Notes: generated by a model not told the origin, from the letters alone. Positions 53,312 to 62,956 are shown, counted from the stretch's first letter. The stretch: DNA of 64,000 nucleotides from an uncultured Pelagimonas sp. (GCF_947498515.1 NZ_CANMKO010000007.1:124001-188000), one strand, 5' to 3'. Translations and numbers: made by a program.

Positions 53312-55453
53312 ATGCCGGTCTTTCGGTCCCAGCGAACAACGCGCAGCATTTTTGTAGCCTCGTTTTCCGTTTTGGCTGTAGCGCCTTCGCTCGCTGAAGA
53401 ACCGCGACAGGGGCCCACCTACAACCTTTATGGATCACCAGGCTTGATCGACATGCCCACGGCGGATCACTTTGACGAAGGTAATCTTTCGGCAACTATC
53501 AGCCAACTTGGCAAAACGACCAAAACAACGATCGGGTTCCAGCTGGCCCCGCGCATTTCTGCGAGCTTTCGGTACTCGGCCTTAAGCGAGTTTACGAAAG
53601 GCTGGGATGGAACATATTTCGACCGCAGCTTTGATCTGCGTTTCCTCTTGATGAAGGAAACCGCCAACCGCCCTGCCCTGACTTTGGGTTTCCAGGACAT
53701 CATGGGAACCGGCCTTTATAGTGGTGAATACCTTGTCGCCACTAAATCTCTGGTACCGGGACTCAAGGTGACTGGTGGCATCGGATGGGGCCGTTTTGGT
53801 AGCTACAACTCCTTTGCGTCCACGGGTGATCGGTCTGAAACCACGCTAGAACAAGGCGGCATTCCAACCTACGATAGATGGTTCCGAGGCGACATTGCCG
53901 CCTTTGCAGGTGCCTCCTATGCACCAAATGACCGTTGGAATTTTAAGTTCGAATACTCATCGGACAACTACGACCAAGAACAGAATTCTGGGCAATTTGA
54001 GAAGACCAGCCCTTGGAATTTCGGGGTTGATTACCGGTTTAGAAATGGCAACCAGCTGTCGCTCTATCACGCCTATGGAAACCAGATTGGGGCCCAGATT
54101 TCACTTGCTGTGAACCCAAAGACTCAAGGTGTACCAGGTGGCATAGAAACGGCCGGCTTGCCGATAAAACCTAGAGCGCCACAAGATATTCATGATCTCG
54201 GCTGGACAGGGGATGCCGCGGCGATCAACAAGGCGAAATCATCTTTGACCTCGCTAGCCGCCAAAGACGGATTGGTTGTTGAGGCTGTTAAACTGGACGG
54301 CAATCGGGCGACTGTTCGGGTCTCCAATCCACGTTTCGGGGTACCATCCCAAGCCATTGGTCGCTTGGCTCGCTCCATGACCAGAAGCTTGCCAGCTTCA
54401 GTCGAAGAGTTTGTCATCGTGCCCATCGCCGCGGGAATTCCGATGTCGGCTGTGGTTATGCGGCGTTCGGATCTCGAACGTCTGGAGCACGAATCCGCTG
54501 ATGCGATGCTTGCACGGACAAGCATCATCGACGGCTACAAGCTAGCACCGCCGCCGGAAGATGGGGTTTATCCAAAGCTGACTTGGGGAATTTCGCCCTA
54601 TGTTGACCTGTCTGTTTTTGATCCAAACGAACCTGTGCGTCTGGACGTCGGTATTCGGGCCAAGGCGGATTACGAAATTCGTCCTAACTTTGTGCTCTCT
54701 GGCTCAATAACCAAAAAGTTTGCTGGTAACTTGGAAGACGACCCGCGCCAGGACGAATCCAAATTGCCGCGTGTTCGGACCGACAACGCACTATATTCGG
54801 CCGAAGGTGACCCCGCGATTGAATATTTACAGCTTGCGATGTTTAACCGACCCGCCAAAGATTTTTATTCGCGCGTATCGGTTGGCTACTTGGAACGCAT
54901 GTACGGCGGCGTGTCAGCTGAACTTTTGTGGAAACCGGTAGATAGTCGTTTGGCAATTGGGGCCGAGATTAACTACATCCAACGCCGTGATTATGACCAG
55001 CTTTTGGGATTTCAGGACATGACCACCGTCGACCCTGTGTCCGGTGCTGAATACGAAATTCCACATGTGAATGGCCACGTCTCGGCCTATTATGATTTCG
55101 GCAATGGTTTCCACGGCCAGCTAGATGTCGGACGCTACCTAGCCGGGGACTACGGCGGCACGGTCACCGTTGACCGTGAGTTTGCGAATGGGTGGAAAGT
55201 TGGTGCCTATGCGACATTCACAGATGTGACTGCCGATGAATTTGGCGAAGGATCGTTTGACAAGGGTCTTCGATTCTACATTCCTTTGGCACCCTTTATT
55301 GGCAAGCCATCACGCAAAGTGAATCCAACAGTCATTCAATCTTTGTCGCGCGATGGGGGTGCCCGCCTAAGGGTCCGCGATCGTCTATATGAGAATGTCC
55401 GCGGCTATCATGAACCTGTCGTCAGGGACTCGTGGGGAAGGTTCTGGAGATAA
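53312..55453 (+). CDS. YjbH-family exopolysaccharide outer-membrane protein
   Basis: A 713-aa predicted outer-membrane beta-barrel protein of the YjbH family. It has a Sec signal peptide (about 1-29, ending SLAEE). YjbH segments are NLYGSPGLIDMPTADHFDEG (about 39-58), FQDIMGTGLYSGEYLVATK and a second repeated barrel region from about residue 440 (GISPYVDLSVFDPNEPVRLD, SRVSVGYLERMYGGVSAEL). The start at 53312 has GGAAGGG upstream; the frame continues to 53240. Its stop overlaps the next gene (TAATG), pairing it with YjbF. It may help polysaccharide cross the outer membrane. Confidence 0.85.
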   Translation: MPVFRSQRTTRSIFVASFSVLAVAPSLAEEPRQGPTYNLYGSPGLIDMPTADHFDEGNLSATISQLGKTTKTTIGFQLAPRISASFRYSALSEFTKGWDGTYFDRSFDLRFLLMKETANRPALTLGFQDIMGTGLYSGEYLVATKSLVPGLKVTGGIGWGRFGSYNSFASTGDRSETTLEQGGIPTYDRWFRGDIAAFAGASYAPNDRWNFKFEYSSDNYDQEQNSGQFEKTSPWNFGVDYRFRNGNQLSLYHAYGNQIGAQISLAVNPKTQGVPGGIETAGLPIKPRAPQDIHDLGWTGDAAAINKAKSSLTSLAAKDGLVVEAVKLDGNRATVRVSNPRFGVPSQAIGRLARSMTRSLPASVEEFVIVPIAAGIPMSAVVMRRSDLERLEHESADAMLARTSIIDGYKLAPPPEDGVYPKLTWGISPYVDLSVFDPNEPVRLDVGIRAKADYEIRPNFVLSGSITKKFAGNLEDDPRQDESKLPRVRTDNALYSAEGDPAIEYLQLAMFNRPAKDFYSRVSVGYLERMYGGVSAELLWKPVDSRLAIGAEINYIQRRDYDQLLGFQDMTTVDPVSGAEYEIPHVNGHVSAYYDFGNGFHGQLDVGRYLAGDYGGTVTVDREFANGWKVGAYATFTDVTADEFGEGSFDKGLRFYIPLAPFIGKPSRKVNPTVIQSLSRDGGARLRVRDRLYENVRGYHEPVVRDSWGRFWR

Positions 55454-56121
55454 TGATGCAGACGTTTTTGAAAGCAGCCATCGCGCTTGTTGTCTCACTT
55501 GGTCTGGTGGCCTGTAGCAGTGATCGCAAAGATCCACTTTTGTCTGTCAAAGCATTGCCCGCAATGCTGTCCAACAAAAAGCCCCCGCCTCCTGTGGTGA
55601 CAGGAGAGCAAATAACTCAAGTCCTCTCAGCGACCGATAAACCAGCGTCAGTTTTTGCGATCGAGGCATCCTCGGCCCAGTTTATTATGGTCGAAATTCA
55701 ACGGAACGGTGCCTATCAAACCTTTGGATCATCGTCTCGTCAGGCTATTGTGCTGCGAAATGGAACAATTGTATCTACGCGCGGGTTTGGCGGTGATTTG
55801 ATGTCTTCAGAAGAAGGTGCATTGTTGTCTTTGGTTCGCTCAAAGTCTGTCGGAACGGCAACATATGTGATGCGTCACCTTACTTCCGACAACCAAACCA
55901 CAAGTTCTACATTTACCTGCAAACTTGATACGGGCCCGTCTGTTCCTGTCGTTTTAGGTGAAGTGAACAGAAAAGGCCGCGCGATGACGGCAACATGTTC
56001 CGGTACTACCGGGTCCTTCACAAACACCTATGTTGTTGATTCCTACGGAAATATTATCAGCGCACGACAATGGATCGGTGATGTGCTCGGCTATTTCAAT
56101 GTGCAACCGCTACGGCTCTGA
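55453..56121 (+). CDS. YjbF/GfcB-family lipoprotein
   Basis: A 222-aa lipoprotein. The signal peptide carries lipobox LVAC (Cys at about residue 20), followed by SSDRKDPLLSVK. The YjbF/GfcB domain has FIMVEIQRNGAYQTF, TIVSTRGFGGDLMSSE and the C-terminal YGNIISARQWIGDV. It overlaps yjbH by one base. YjbF-YjbH pairs occur in group 4 capsule and yjb exopolysaccharide operons. It is convergent with the sugar transferase gene. Confidence 0.85.
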   Translation: MMQTFLKAAIALVVSLGLVACSSDRKDPLLSVKALPAMLSNKKPPPPVVTGEQITQVLSATDKPASVFAIEASSAQFIMVEIQRNGAYQTFGSSSRQAIVLRNGTIVSTRGFGGDLMSSEEGALLSLVRSKSVGTATYVMRHLTSDNQTTSSTFTCKLDTGPSVPVVLGEVNRKGRAMTATCSGTTGSFTNTYVVDSYGNIISARQWIGDVLGYFNVQPLRL

Positions 56122-56127
56122 GCAAAG

Positions 56128-56739
56128 CTAGTGCAGTGAAATCTTGCGCAATACTGTAGCTGTCATAAGCTTGAGATCGTAACATAAATTGCGATTTTCG
56201 GCGTAGATGAGATCTAGCTTGGCCTTGCGTGGAACACATCGCCGACAATAGGTGTCTTCGGTTTCGGCCGCTGTTTCGCAAGGCAGCAAAAGCTCTTCTT
56301 CCGTTTTGTGGTACGCGAGGGTCGCAAGTCCCGTAACACCCGGCCGAGACTTCAAAACACGCCCGTATAGGTCCGGAAACTTTTCAACATAGTGGCGCAA
56401 AGGTGGACGGGGTCCGACAAAGCTTATGTCCCCTTTGAGGATGTTCCAAAGTTGCGGCAGCTCATCAAGCCTATATTTACGCAAGAAATTTCCCGTTCTG
56501 GTGATGCGCGTTGTTTTATCACCCCCCGATACCCCAAAATCATGTTTATCAGGACGCATTGTTCTGAATTTCCAAAGATAGAAACCCTGATCCGGGGTTT
56601 TCATCCGCTCAGACACATAAAAAATGGGTTTCCCGTCCAACACAAGGACGGCCAATAGCACCAGAAAAATCACTGGTGCCAAGGGGATTAGAAACAGCAA
56701 AACAAAGAATACGTCAGCAAGGCGTTTGCCAATAGTCAT
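56128..56739 (-). CDS. undecaprenyl-phosphate sugar phosphotransferase, ExoY-like
   Basis: A 203-aa polyprenyl-phosphate glycosyl-1-phosphate transferase that starts repeat-unit assembly. One N-terminal hydrophobic helix lies at about residues 8-32. The catalytic core begins [10 protein letters not shown] and has [34 protein letters not shown] and [12 protein letters not shown], then [13 protein letters not shown]. The short ExoY form lacks the N-terminal multi-helix part of WcaJ. ATG 56739 overlaps the epimerase stop (ATGA); ATG 56745 is the alternative. Confidence 0.92.
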   Translation of the reverse strand: MTIGKRLADVFFVLLFLIPLAPVIFLVLLAVLVLDGKPIFYVSERMKTPDQGFYLWKFRTMRPDKHDFGVSGGDKTTRITRTGNFLRKYRLDELPQLWNILKGDISFVGPRPPLRHYVEKFPDLYGRVLKSRPGVTGLATLAYHKTEEELLLPCETAAETEDTYCRRCVPRKAKLDLIYAENRNLCYDLKLMTATVLRKISLH

Positions 56740-57596
56740 GGCCATACCTCGCCCTTTTTAGCGCAGTCTATCAAGTGCTGCGCCTCCGCGGCGGCTTCAT
56801 CTATCTTCAAAATGGATTGCAACCTTCTCGTATCAAGAGCCACGGTAGCTATTGCCCCATCCGGAGCCGATGTCCACTCGACGCGACATCCAGCAGCCTT
56901 AACCAAATCCGCCATTTCCGTAGCTTTGGGCGCTGCAACGTTTACAGGACCCAAGACGGATTGATCATTTATCAGAGCTTCGATCACTTTTGCCAAGTCA
57001 ACGGACCCTATGTAACTTCGACGGGGTCCAAGACCATCTGCAAACCTGTCAAGTGTAACGGTGTTACCCGGCTTCATATTATTGAAAAGCGCATCGGCGC
57101 CGGCAACATTGGCCAACCGCAGGATAACATTTGAAAACGTAACTTCGTTCTCTGACATCCAACTTGTGATCTGCTGCTCCATATCCAACTTTGACTGACC
57201 GTAGGCATTGGGTGCGTTGTCCGAAATTGTCTCGGTTAGCGGTTTAGTCGACGGAAGATAAACCGCAGAACTAGAAAAGTGCAGAACCCTTTCAACTTCT
57301 AAGGCTTTTGCAAGTTCCAACGTCACATTTGCAAGGTCCGCATTCTCAGAAAACGCATGCCCAGACCGCGGTGTTGCGCCCCAAAGAGCAACTATGGCAT
57401 GCGCCTTAGGTAGGTGGTCGGACGGGTCCCTAGGTTGCCATACAACCCCTTGTTGATCGTTGCGGTTATTTCTATAGACGTAAATAAATTCAATATCTTC
57501 TGGTGATTTTTCACGCCAAATAGAGCGCAACATACGACCAACTTTTCCGCTGGCTCCAAGTACTAAGACAACGCGTTTATGCGGTTCTGGCGCCAC
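56736..57596 (-). CDS. NAD-dependent epimerase/dehydratase, extended SDR
   Basis: A 286-aa extended SDR. The nucleotide-binding motif VLGASGKVG is at about residues 12-20. The catalytic serine lies at FSSSAVYLP and the YxxxK motif is YGQSK (about 132). A start of GTG at 57596 gives the full Rossmann strand. The gene precedes and overlaps the sugar transferase, so it probably makes or modifies the nucleotide sugar for this exopolysaccharide. The exact sugar is unknown. Confidence 0.85.
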   Translation of the reverse strand: MAPEPHKRVVLVLGASGKVGRMLRSIWREKSPEDIEFIYVYRNNRNDQQGVVWQPRDPSDHLPKAHAIVALWGATPRSGHAFSENADLANVTLELAKALEVERVLHFSSSAVYLPSTKPLTETISDNAPNAYGQSKLDMEQQITSWMSENEVTFSNVILRLANVAGADALFNNMKPGNTVTLDRFADGLGPRRSYIGSVDLAKVIEALINDQSVLGPVNVAAPKATEMADLVKAAGCRVEWTSAPDGAIATVALDTRRLQSILKIDEAAAEAQHLIDCAKKGEVWP

Positions 57597-57696
57597 GGTT
57601 TGCTCTCATTCCACTTCCCAACAATCAACATTCTGTCTATCAACTAGTTAAGCGGCTACAAAGCTATTAAATGGCCGAAAAGGTCAGGGGGAAAAA

Positions 57697-58815
57697 GTGC
57701 GTTTTACTGCGAAACTCATTGCAATTTTTTTCACAATGCTGGCCGTCTCTGCATGCAGTTTGCCGCGTGGCGCAGCAATCCAAACTGAAGTCCTAGACGA
57801 ACAGGAAAATGAAAACCCCAGTTTTCAGGTTGTAGAAGTTTCGCGATCTAACATTCCCGATATCCTGACGTGGCCCGCCTCCGGATGGCACGGACACTAT
57901 CATTGGCCCAACACGTCAACTGGTAGCAACTCATCAACGATCCGTACTGGGGATCGATTGAACGTAACAATCTGGGACAGTCAGGAAAACTCGCTGATCA
58001 CCAACCCCGGCCAGCGGTTCACAGAAATCAAAGGCGTCGAAGTTGACTCAAATGGGTCGATATTCTTGCCTTATGTGAACAAAGTCGGCGTGCGTGGTCT
58101 CACATCTGACCGCGCCCGTTCAAAAATTCAGCAGCGCCTTGAGCCGATTGTTCCATCTGCGCAAGTGCAAGTCAGCCTCGAACAAGGACGCGATCATTCG
58201 GTTGACGTAGTCGGCGGTGTCGAGAACCCTGGCAGCTATCCGATGCCGTCGCGAAACTACAAGGTTTTGAATGTGCTTGCCGATGCTGGCGGCATTCCAC
58301 CTGAGTTGCGCAATCCAAAAGTACGGCTGTTGCGTGGGTCCGAGACATACGAAATTTCTTCTGAAAAACTGTTTGCCGACGGGTCAAAAAACGCATTGAT
58401 GCAACCGCGTGACACACTGATTGTCGAGGAAGACGATAGTAGTTTTGTTGCTTTCGGCGCGTCAGGCAAAGAAGACCTGATCTACTTCCCAAAAGACAAT
58501 CTAAGTGCGCTTGAGGCTCTTTCTTTGATGGGTGGTCTTCGCGATGCCCGCGCTGATCCTCAAGGGGTGCTTGTTCTGCGTGAATATAGTGCCGCCGATA
58601 TCCACTCCGGCAAAGCTGGGCCTGACCTGCAACAGGTTGTCTTTACCTTTGACATGACAAACGCAGACGGACTATTCGCAGCGCGCAAATTTCCATTGAA
58701 CCCGAACGACACTGTTTTGGCAACAGAGTCACCGGTCGCGAATCTTAGAACCATTCTTGAACTGGTCGGTTCGGTCGTTGGCGTTTCAGCTCAAACCGCA
58801 AACCTAGGCCCATAA
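57697..58815 (+). CDS. Wza-like polysaccharide export lipoprotein
   Basis: A 372-aa outer-membrane polysaccharide exporter of the Wza/GfcE/KpsD type. The lipobox AVSAC (Cys at about residue 20) follows a short hydrophobic signal. The poly-export domain begins TGDRLNVTIWDS and has GVEVDSNGSIFLPYVNKVGV. A SLBB domain follows (VDVVGGVENPGSYPMPSRNY) with a second one around 260-310. A GTG start at 57697 has AGGGGG upstream. It is divergent from the epimerase gene. Confidence 0.9.
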   Translation: MRFTAKLIAIFFTMLAVSACSLPRGAAIQTEVLDEQENENPSFQVVEVSRSNIPDILTWPASGWHGHYHWPNTSTGSNSSTIRTGDRLNVTIWDSQENSLITNPGQRFTEIKGVEVDSNGSIFLPYVNKVGVRGLTSDRARSKIQQRLEPIVPSAQVQVSLEQGRDHSVDVVGGVENPGSYPMPSRNYKVLNVLADAGGIPPELRNPKVRLLRGSETYEISSEKLFADGSKNALMQPRDTLIVEEDDSSFVAFGASGKEDLIYFPKDNLSALEALSLMGGLRDARADPQGVLVLREYSAADIHSGKAGPDLQQVVFTFDMTNADGLFAARKFPLNPNDTVLATESPVANLRTILELVGSVVGVSAQTANLGP

Positions 58816-58848
58816 AAAAGGAGCGCACCGACGTGGCACGCTCCTTTT
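58816..58848. terminator. Bidirectional terminator between Wza-like gene and cytochrome c
   Basis: A 10-bp stem AAAAGGAGCG / CGCTCCTTTT lies immediately after the plus-strand stop and 21 bp before the convergent cytochrome stop; both flanks are A- or T-rich. Confidence 0.8.
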
Positions 58849-58869
58849 CAATTTAGTTTTGCAAACGGC

Positions 58870-59307
58870 TTATTCGGCCGCTGGGCCAACTGAGGCCAGG
58901 TATGCGTAAACGTCTTCCGCACCTTTCTTCAGGCGGAAGGTCATTTTGGATTTCGCTTTATCATCGCCAAGATGCGCCCGAAGGAATTTTTTGGGGTCGA
59001 CAACATATGCCACGAAGGATTCTTCGTCCCATACCAAGCCACCTTCACCAGCTGCGACAATGTCGTCGCCGTATTTGAAGCCTTCGTAGGTGCCGGCTGT
59101 GCGGCCAACTACACCGTAAAGGTTCGGGCCAGTTTTGCCGCCTTTGACGATGTTTTCACCGTCGGCATCCTGAATCATGTGGCAGGATTTGCATTTCTTG
59201 AAAGCTTTTTCACCAGCAGCTGCATCACCGCTTGGTGCATGCGAGTCGGCAAAAGCTCCGGTAGCGATAGTTGCGACGGCCAGAGCCGATGCGATCGTCA
59301 TTTTCAT
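58870..59307 (-). CDS. cycA: cytochrome c550/c2, soluble electron carrier
   Basis: A 145-aa periplasmic cytochrome c. The signal peptide ends near FADSHA. The heme motif is CKSCH at about residues 39-43. The extended c2/c550 core has GGKTGPNLYGVVGRTAG, and the axial methionine is in KSKMTFRL (about 121). It closely resembles Paracoccus cytochrome c550, which carries electrons between the bc1 complex and terminal oxidases or NirS. GGAGA precedes the start. It is a plausible donor to the NirS at the left end. Confidence 0.92.
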   Translation of the reverse strand: MKMTIASALAVATIATGAFADSHAPSGDAAAGEKAFKKCKSCHMIQDADGENIVKGGKTGPNLYGVVGRTAGTYEGFKYGDDIVAAGEGGLVWDEESFVAYVVDPKKFLRAHLGDDKAKSKMTFRLKKGAEDVYAYLASVGPAAE

Positions 59308-59475
59308 GTTGGGTCTCCATCATAATCGCGCAGTCCTAGGGCGAACCTATCAAACCGCTGGGGGTTACAACAATAGCGCGAAAGGCTAATACCCTGCGAC
59401 CATCCGCCCATTGGCGGCATACTGCCATGCTTTCTGGCCCTTGACCCCGGGGAATTTGCCAGCCACTTAGCCAAA

Positions 59476-60024
59476 ATGACTGACATGCAGAACACTGAAT
59501 TGGAAACACTGATTCCCGCTTGGGTCGATGGGGTGCTGACTCCGACCGGCAAACTAGCGGCCCATCAGTTGGGGTATCGGCACAAAGCGGTGTCGGTTTT
59601 TGTGATGTCAGGCACCAGAACGCTGATCCAACAACGCGCATTGAGCAAGTACCACACGCCGGGTCTTTGGGCGAACACCTGTTGTACGCATCCGCATTGG
59701 GACGAAGATCCATTGGTTTGCGCCAATAGGCGACTTGAACAAGAGTTGGGGATTTACGGATTAACGCCGCAGCATCGCGACCAGATCGAATATCGGGCTG
59801 ATGTCGGAAACGATTTAATCGAACACGAAGTTGTTGATCTTTACACAGCCCAAGCTGATCAATCTCTTTGCGTCACACCGAATCCCGATGAAGTCATGGC
59901 TTTCGAATGGATCGAGCTTGAGCAGCTGAAAGTTAAGGTCGCAGAGCAGCCTGAGATGTTCACACCTTGGTTGAAAATCTATTTAGCCGAACATTCAGAC
60001 CGGATTTTCACCGCATCCGTTTGA
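59476..60024 (+). CDS. idi: isopentenyl-diphosphate delta-isomerase, type 1
   Basis: A 182-aa Nudix-fold isomerase interconverting IPP and DMAPP. The catalytic Cys is in NTCCTHPHW, and the Nudix-like region RRLEQELGI carries the metal-binding glutamates. The C-terminal segment is PDEVMAFEWIELEQL. There is no strong ribosome-binding site; ATG 59476 is followed by a second in-frame ATG (59485). It overlaps the convergent Smr gene end by 17 bp. Confidence 0.94.
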   Translation: MTDMQNTELETLIPAWVDGVLTPTGKLAAHQLGYRHKAVSVFVMSGTRTLIQQRALSKYHTPGLWANTCCTHPHWDEDPLVCANRRLEQELGIYGLTPQHRDQIEYRADVGNDLIEHEVVDLYTAQADQSLCVTPNPDEVMAFEWIELEQLKVKVAEQPEMFTPWLKIYLAEHSDRIFTASV

Positions 60025-60595
60025 GATAAACGTAGTAGGCCCCTGCCCCGCCATGACGCTGGTGGGCTTCGGCAACTTGCAAAATGGCTTGTGATACCGG
60101 AGCCATGCGCATCCATTGCGGCACTTGAGTTTTCAAAACACCACGACGCCGAGGCATCGGATCATAAGGGTCTTCGCGACTACCCTTGCCCGTAATCACC
60201 AATACCAAACGCAACCCACGTGCTTGGGACGTTAAGATGAACCGGATAAGCTCTGGATGCGCTTGATCAAGCGTCATCCCATGTAAATCGATCCGCGCTT
60301 CGGGAGCAAGTTTTCCGCGTTTCATGCGGGTATACGCCTTGTTATCCATCTGTAAAGGAACGGCTTTGACGCGTTGAGATGTGGTTTGGGGAAACACATG
60401 TGTTTCCGTCTGACGCACAGCTTTGTCACCCATGGCAAAGGGCGACAAAGACTGTTTTTGCTTCGGTTTAGGTCGCGCGATCTTTTTCGGAAGCTCAGGC
60501 TCAACCGGCTTTGGGCGATTGTGAAGCGGATCGGCGCTTGTTGCCACCTGTTGCCAAAGCTCTAGTTCGTCCGGGCGCAGGCGCCTTTTGGTCAT
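60008..60595 (-). CDS. Smr-domain protein
   Basis: A 195-aa Smr/MutS2 C-domain protein, likely a nicking or RNA-cleaving nuclease. The N-terminal half (1-100) is basic and disordered (PKKIARPKPKQKQSLSPF). The Smr core has RIDLHGMTLDQAHPELIRFI at about 101-120, VLVITGKGSR at about 130-139, and a C-terminal GGAGAYYVYLKR. The start overlaps the mltA stop (ATGA). Smr-mltA-Tim44 is a common alphaproteobacterial order. Confidence 0.9.
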   Translation of the reverse strand: MTKRRLRPDELELWQQVATSADPLHNRPKPVEPELPKKIARPKPKQKQSLSPFAMGDKAVRQTETHVFPQTTSQRVKAVPLQMDNKAYTRMKRGKLAPEARIDLHGMTLDQAHPELIRFILTSQARGLRLVLVITGKGSREDPYDPMPRRRGVLKTQVPQWMRMAPVSQAILQVAEAHQRHGGAGAYYVYLKRMR

Positions 60596-61632
60596 TGAAC
60601 GGCTTCCGGTAAAAGGGCGTAGGCACGTTGAATGGGCATCAAAACGACCAGGCGACCCGGATCTTTGATCCGACCGGCGATTTGGCCTGCCTCATCACCC
60701 GTCCCGATAAACACGTCTGCCCGCTGCGCGCCCTTGATCGCAGATCCGGTATCCTGGGCGATCATCAAGCGATTAAGTGGGTTTCGCCCTCCCTTCTCAA
60801 TCCAAACTGGCGCGCCCAAAGGTGTAAAGGCCGGATCAACTGCAATCGAACGCATCGTAGTAATCGACCGGTTCATCGCACCAAGTGGCCCTCGGTCCGC
60901 CGGCACTTCGCTGACTTCGCGGAAAAACACGTAGGATTGGTTGTGGAATAGCAGTTCCTGCCCCTCAACGGGATTGCGACGCACCCAATTCTTGATCACT
61001 TGCGCAGATACCTGATGGGCGGAATAGGTACCGCGTCGCACCAATTCCTGACCAATTGAGCGGTACGGATGACCATTGGCACCACCGTATCCGACGCGAA
61101 TAAAGCTACCGTCCGAATATTTCACCCGGCCAGATCCTTGAACTTGCAGGAAAAACAGCTCGACCGGATCGTCGACCCAAGTGATTTCCAAACCGCGATT
61201 GTCCATCACACCTGACGTCAGAATATCGCGTCGCGTAAGCCAAGGCCGCTGTTTTCGGGCCTCAGCTGGCATTTTGTAAATCGGATATTTGTAACGCTCA
61301 CTTTTGTAGGGAGCACCATCCAGTTCAGGCTCAAAATACCCGGTGAACAACCCGTCGGACTTATCCGTGATCAACACAGGCCTAAAAAACAGTTCAAAAA
61401 ACTGCTGTGCATCCCCGGCCTCGGCCGCAACATTGCACAATGAAACCCAGTCGGGATCGTTCAAATCCCCACAGGTGTTACGAAACACCTTTAGCGCGGC
61501 GGCATGATCGTCCTCGGCCCAGCCATTGAGGTCTTCGAACCCCAAAATGGCATAAGACGTCTCATTCTCAGCATCAGCTGCCTGTGTCATGGCAATGACC
61601 GCCGTACAAACCGCAAGGAAAAATTGCTTCAT
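60592..61632 (-). CDS. mltA: membrane-bound lytic murein transglycosylase A
   Basis: A 346-aa lytic transglycosylase cleaving peptidoglycan to 1,6-anhydro muropeptides. It has a Sec signal (about 1-22) rather than a clear lipobox. The MltA domain includes LFTGYFEPELDGAPYKSERY and VQGSGRVKYSDGSFIRVGYG. The C-terminal 3D domain keeps the Asp-rich motif MIAQDTGSAIKGAQRADVFI. The start at 61632 overlaps the Tim44 gene stop (ATGA); the longer frame to 61656 is discounted. Confidence 0.93.
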   Translation of the reverse strand: MKQFFLAVCTAVIAMTQAADAENETSYAILGFEDLNGWAEDDHAAALKVFRNTCGDLNDPDWVSLCNVAAEAGDAQQFFELFFRPVLITDKSDGLFTGYFEPELDGAPYKSERYKYPIYKMPAEARKQRPWLTRRDILTSGVMDNRGLEITWVDDPVELFFLQVQGSGRVKYSDGSFIRVGYGGANGHPYRSIGQELVRRGTYSAHQVSAQVIKNWVRRNPVEGQELLFHNQSYVFFREVSEVPADRGPLGAMNRSITTMRSIAVDPAFTPLGAPVWIEKGGRNPLNRLMIAQDTGSAIKGAQRADVFIGTGDEAGQIAGRIKDPGRLVVLMPIQRAYALLPEAVQ

Positions 61633-62285
61633 TCGTCCGTGGCGACAAGTTGCCAATTCGGGTCCGAGTTGCCCATATCATGGGAATAGGTCCAGACGTC
61701 TTTTTGCTTTTTGACGGCTGTGGCCGACCCTTCAAGCACCTGACCTTCGGCATCTTTAACGACCGACGTGAGATCACCAACGTAGCGCACGGTGACTTCG
61801 GCAATTTTTGTTGCCTCATCGAAGGTTGCATCAGAAATCGACAGTTCACGCACCCCGATAAACTCGGCCTCAATGGTGAGACCTTGCTCTTTGCGGCTTT
61901 CCACAACTTCCACAAAGGTTTCATAGACATCATCTGCCAAGAACGGCTTGAGATCTTCGACCTCACCTCGCTCAAACCCCATCAGGATCATCTCATAAGC
62001 GCCACGCGCCCCTGAGAGAAATTCGGAAACAGAGAAAGATGGATCAACACGCTTCATAGCGGCGAGCGCTTTGGCGGCGCTGCTGTCTTCGGGCACGTGG
62101 TCGATGATGTCACGGTCTGGTCCGCCATCAATCACTTCAAAATCACGGCGCGCGTCACGGGCTTCAGCTTGAGGAACCGGAGGCTTTTCAAAACCTTCTC
62201 GGGTCCCCAAAACACTGCGCAAACGCAGGAACAAAAAAATTGCAATTCCGGCAAGAACCAGAAGTTCGATGATAGGAGAGTTCAT
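61629..62285 (-). CDS. Tim44-like domain protein
   Basis: A 218-aa membrane-anchored protein. An N-terminal helix (about 4-21, IIELLVLAGIAIFLFLRL) precedes a charged linker. A Tim44 domain runs to the C-terminus (ARGAYEMILMGFERGEVEDL, VETYETFV-like, AEVTVRYVGDLTSVV, TYSHDMGNSDPNWQLVATD). In alphaproteobacteria it is a structural relative of mitochondrial Tim44, possibly working near SecYEG. It is the first gene of the Tim44-mltA-smr operon and divergent from fxsA. Confidence 0.9.
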   Translation of the reverse strand: MNSPIIELLVLAGIAIFLFLRLRSVLGTREGFEKPPVPQAEARDARRDFEVIDGGPDRDIIDHVPEDSSAAKALAAMKRVDPSFSVSEFLSGARGAYEMILMGFERGEVEDLKPFLADDVYETFVEVVESRKEQGLTIEAEFIGVRELSISDATFDEATKIAEVTVRYVGDLTSVVKDAEGQVLEGSATAVKKQKDVWTYSHDMGNSDPNWQLVATDE

Positions 62286-62388
62286 TTGCACCTCATTTCG
62301 GGGCGGCATGGAATATTCTTGGTTGAATACCTATGTAGGTTAGGCACGCGGGTGAGTCCACCTGAGCTGAAAAAAGGAATGCATCACA

Positions 62389-62901
62389 ATGTGGCTGTTT
62401 ATCGCCTTTCTTGCTGTCCCTCTGATCGAAATCGGCCTGTTCATTCAGGTTGGCGGTGCGATTGGCCTATGGCCAACGCTGGCAATCGTGGTGCTAACGG
62501 CCATTTTGGGCACGTTTTTGGTTCGAACGCAGGGCATCAATGCAATAAACAACCTTCAAAACAGTTTTTCGCGCCTCGAAGACCCAAGTGAGCCCTTGGC
62601 ACACGGGGCCATGATCCTGATTTCAGGCGCGTTATTGCTCACCCCTGGCTTTTTTACCGATGCAGTAGGATTTGCGCTCTTGATGCCGCCTGTTCGTTCG
62701 GCAGTTTTTGCTTGGGCGAAGAAGCGCGTCAAGGTTAGCCAGTTTGAGATGGGTGGCGAGTTCCACACTTATCAATCCGGACCGGCTCAGCGCCCCAACC
62801 CCGGCATCAAACCAAGTGAAGACGTGGTTGAAGGAGAGTTTTCAGAGGTTCCAGATGGGAAAGAGCCCAATCACCCCGGCTCCGGTTGGACTAGGCATTG
62901 A
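62389..62901 (+). CDS. fxsA: FxsA family membrane protein
   Basis: A 170-aa inner-membrane protein with two N-terminal helices (about 3-22 and 25-46: LFIAFLAVPLIEIGLFIQVG, GLWPTLAIVVLTAILGTFLV) and a helical pair at 75-100 (GAMILISGALLLTPGFFTDA). The FxsA core RTQGINAINNLQNSFSRLED is present. The C-terminal 60 residues are polar. FxsA affects phage exclusion in E. coli when overexpressed; otherwise its role is unknown. It lies between Tim44 and secB on the standard alphaproteobacterial order. Confidence 0.9.
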   Translation: MWLFIAFLAVPLIEIGLFIQVGGAIGLWPTLAIVVLTAILGTFLVRTQGINAINNLQNSFSRLEDPSEPLAHGAMILISGALLLTPGFFTDAVGFALLMPPVRSAVFAWAKKRVKVSQFEMGGEFHTYQSGPAQRPNPGIKPSEDVVEGEFSEVPDGKEPNHPGSGWTRH

Positions 62902-62956
62902 GGCTTTGATCGCAGACTGATATGCCTTGGACCGATTTTATATTGGAGACCGGTCC

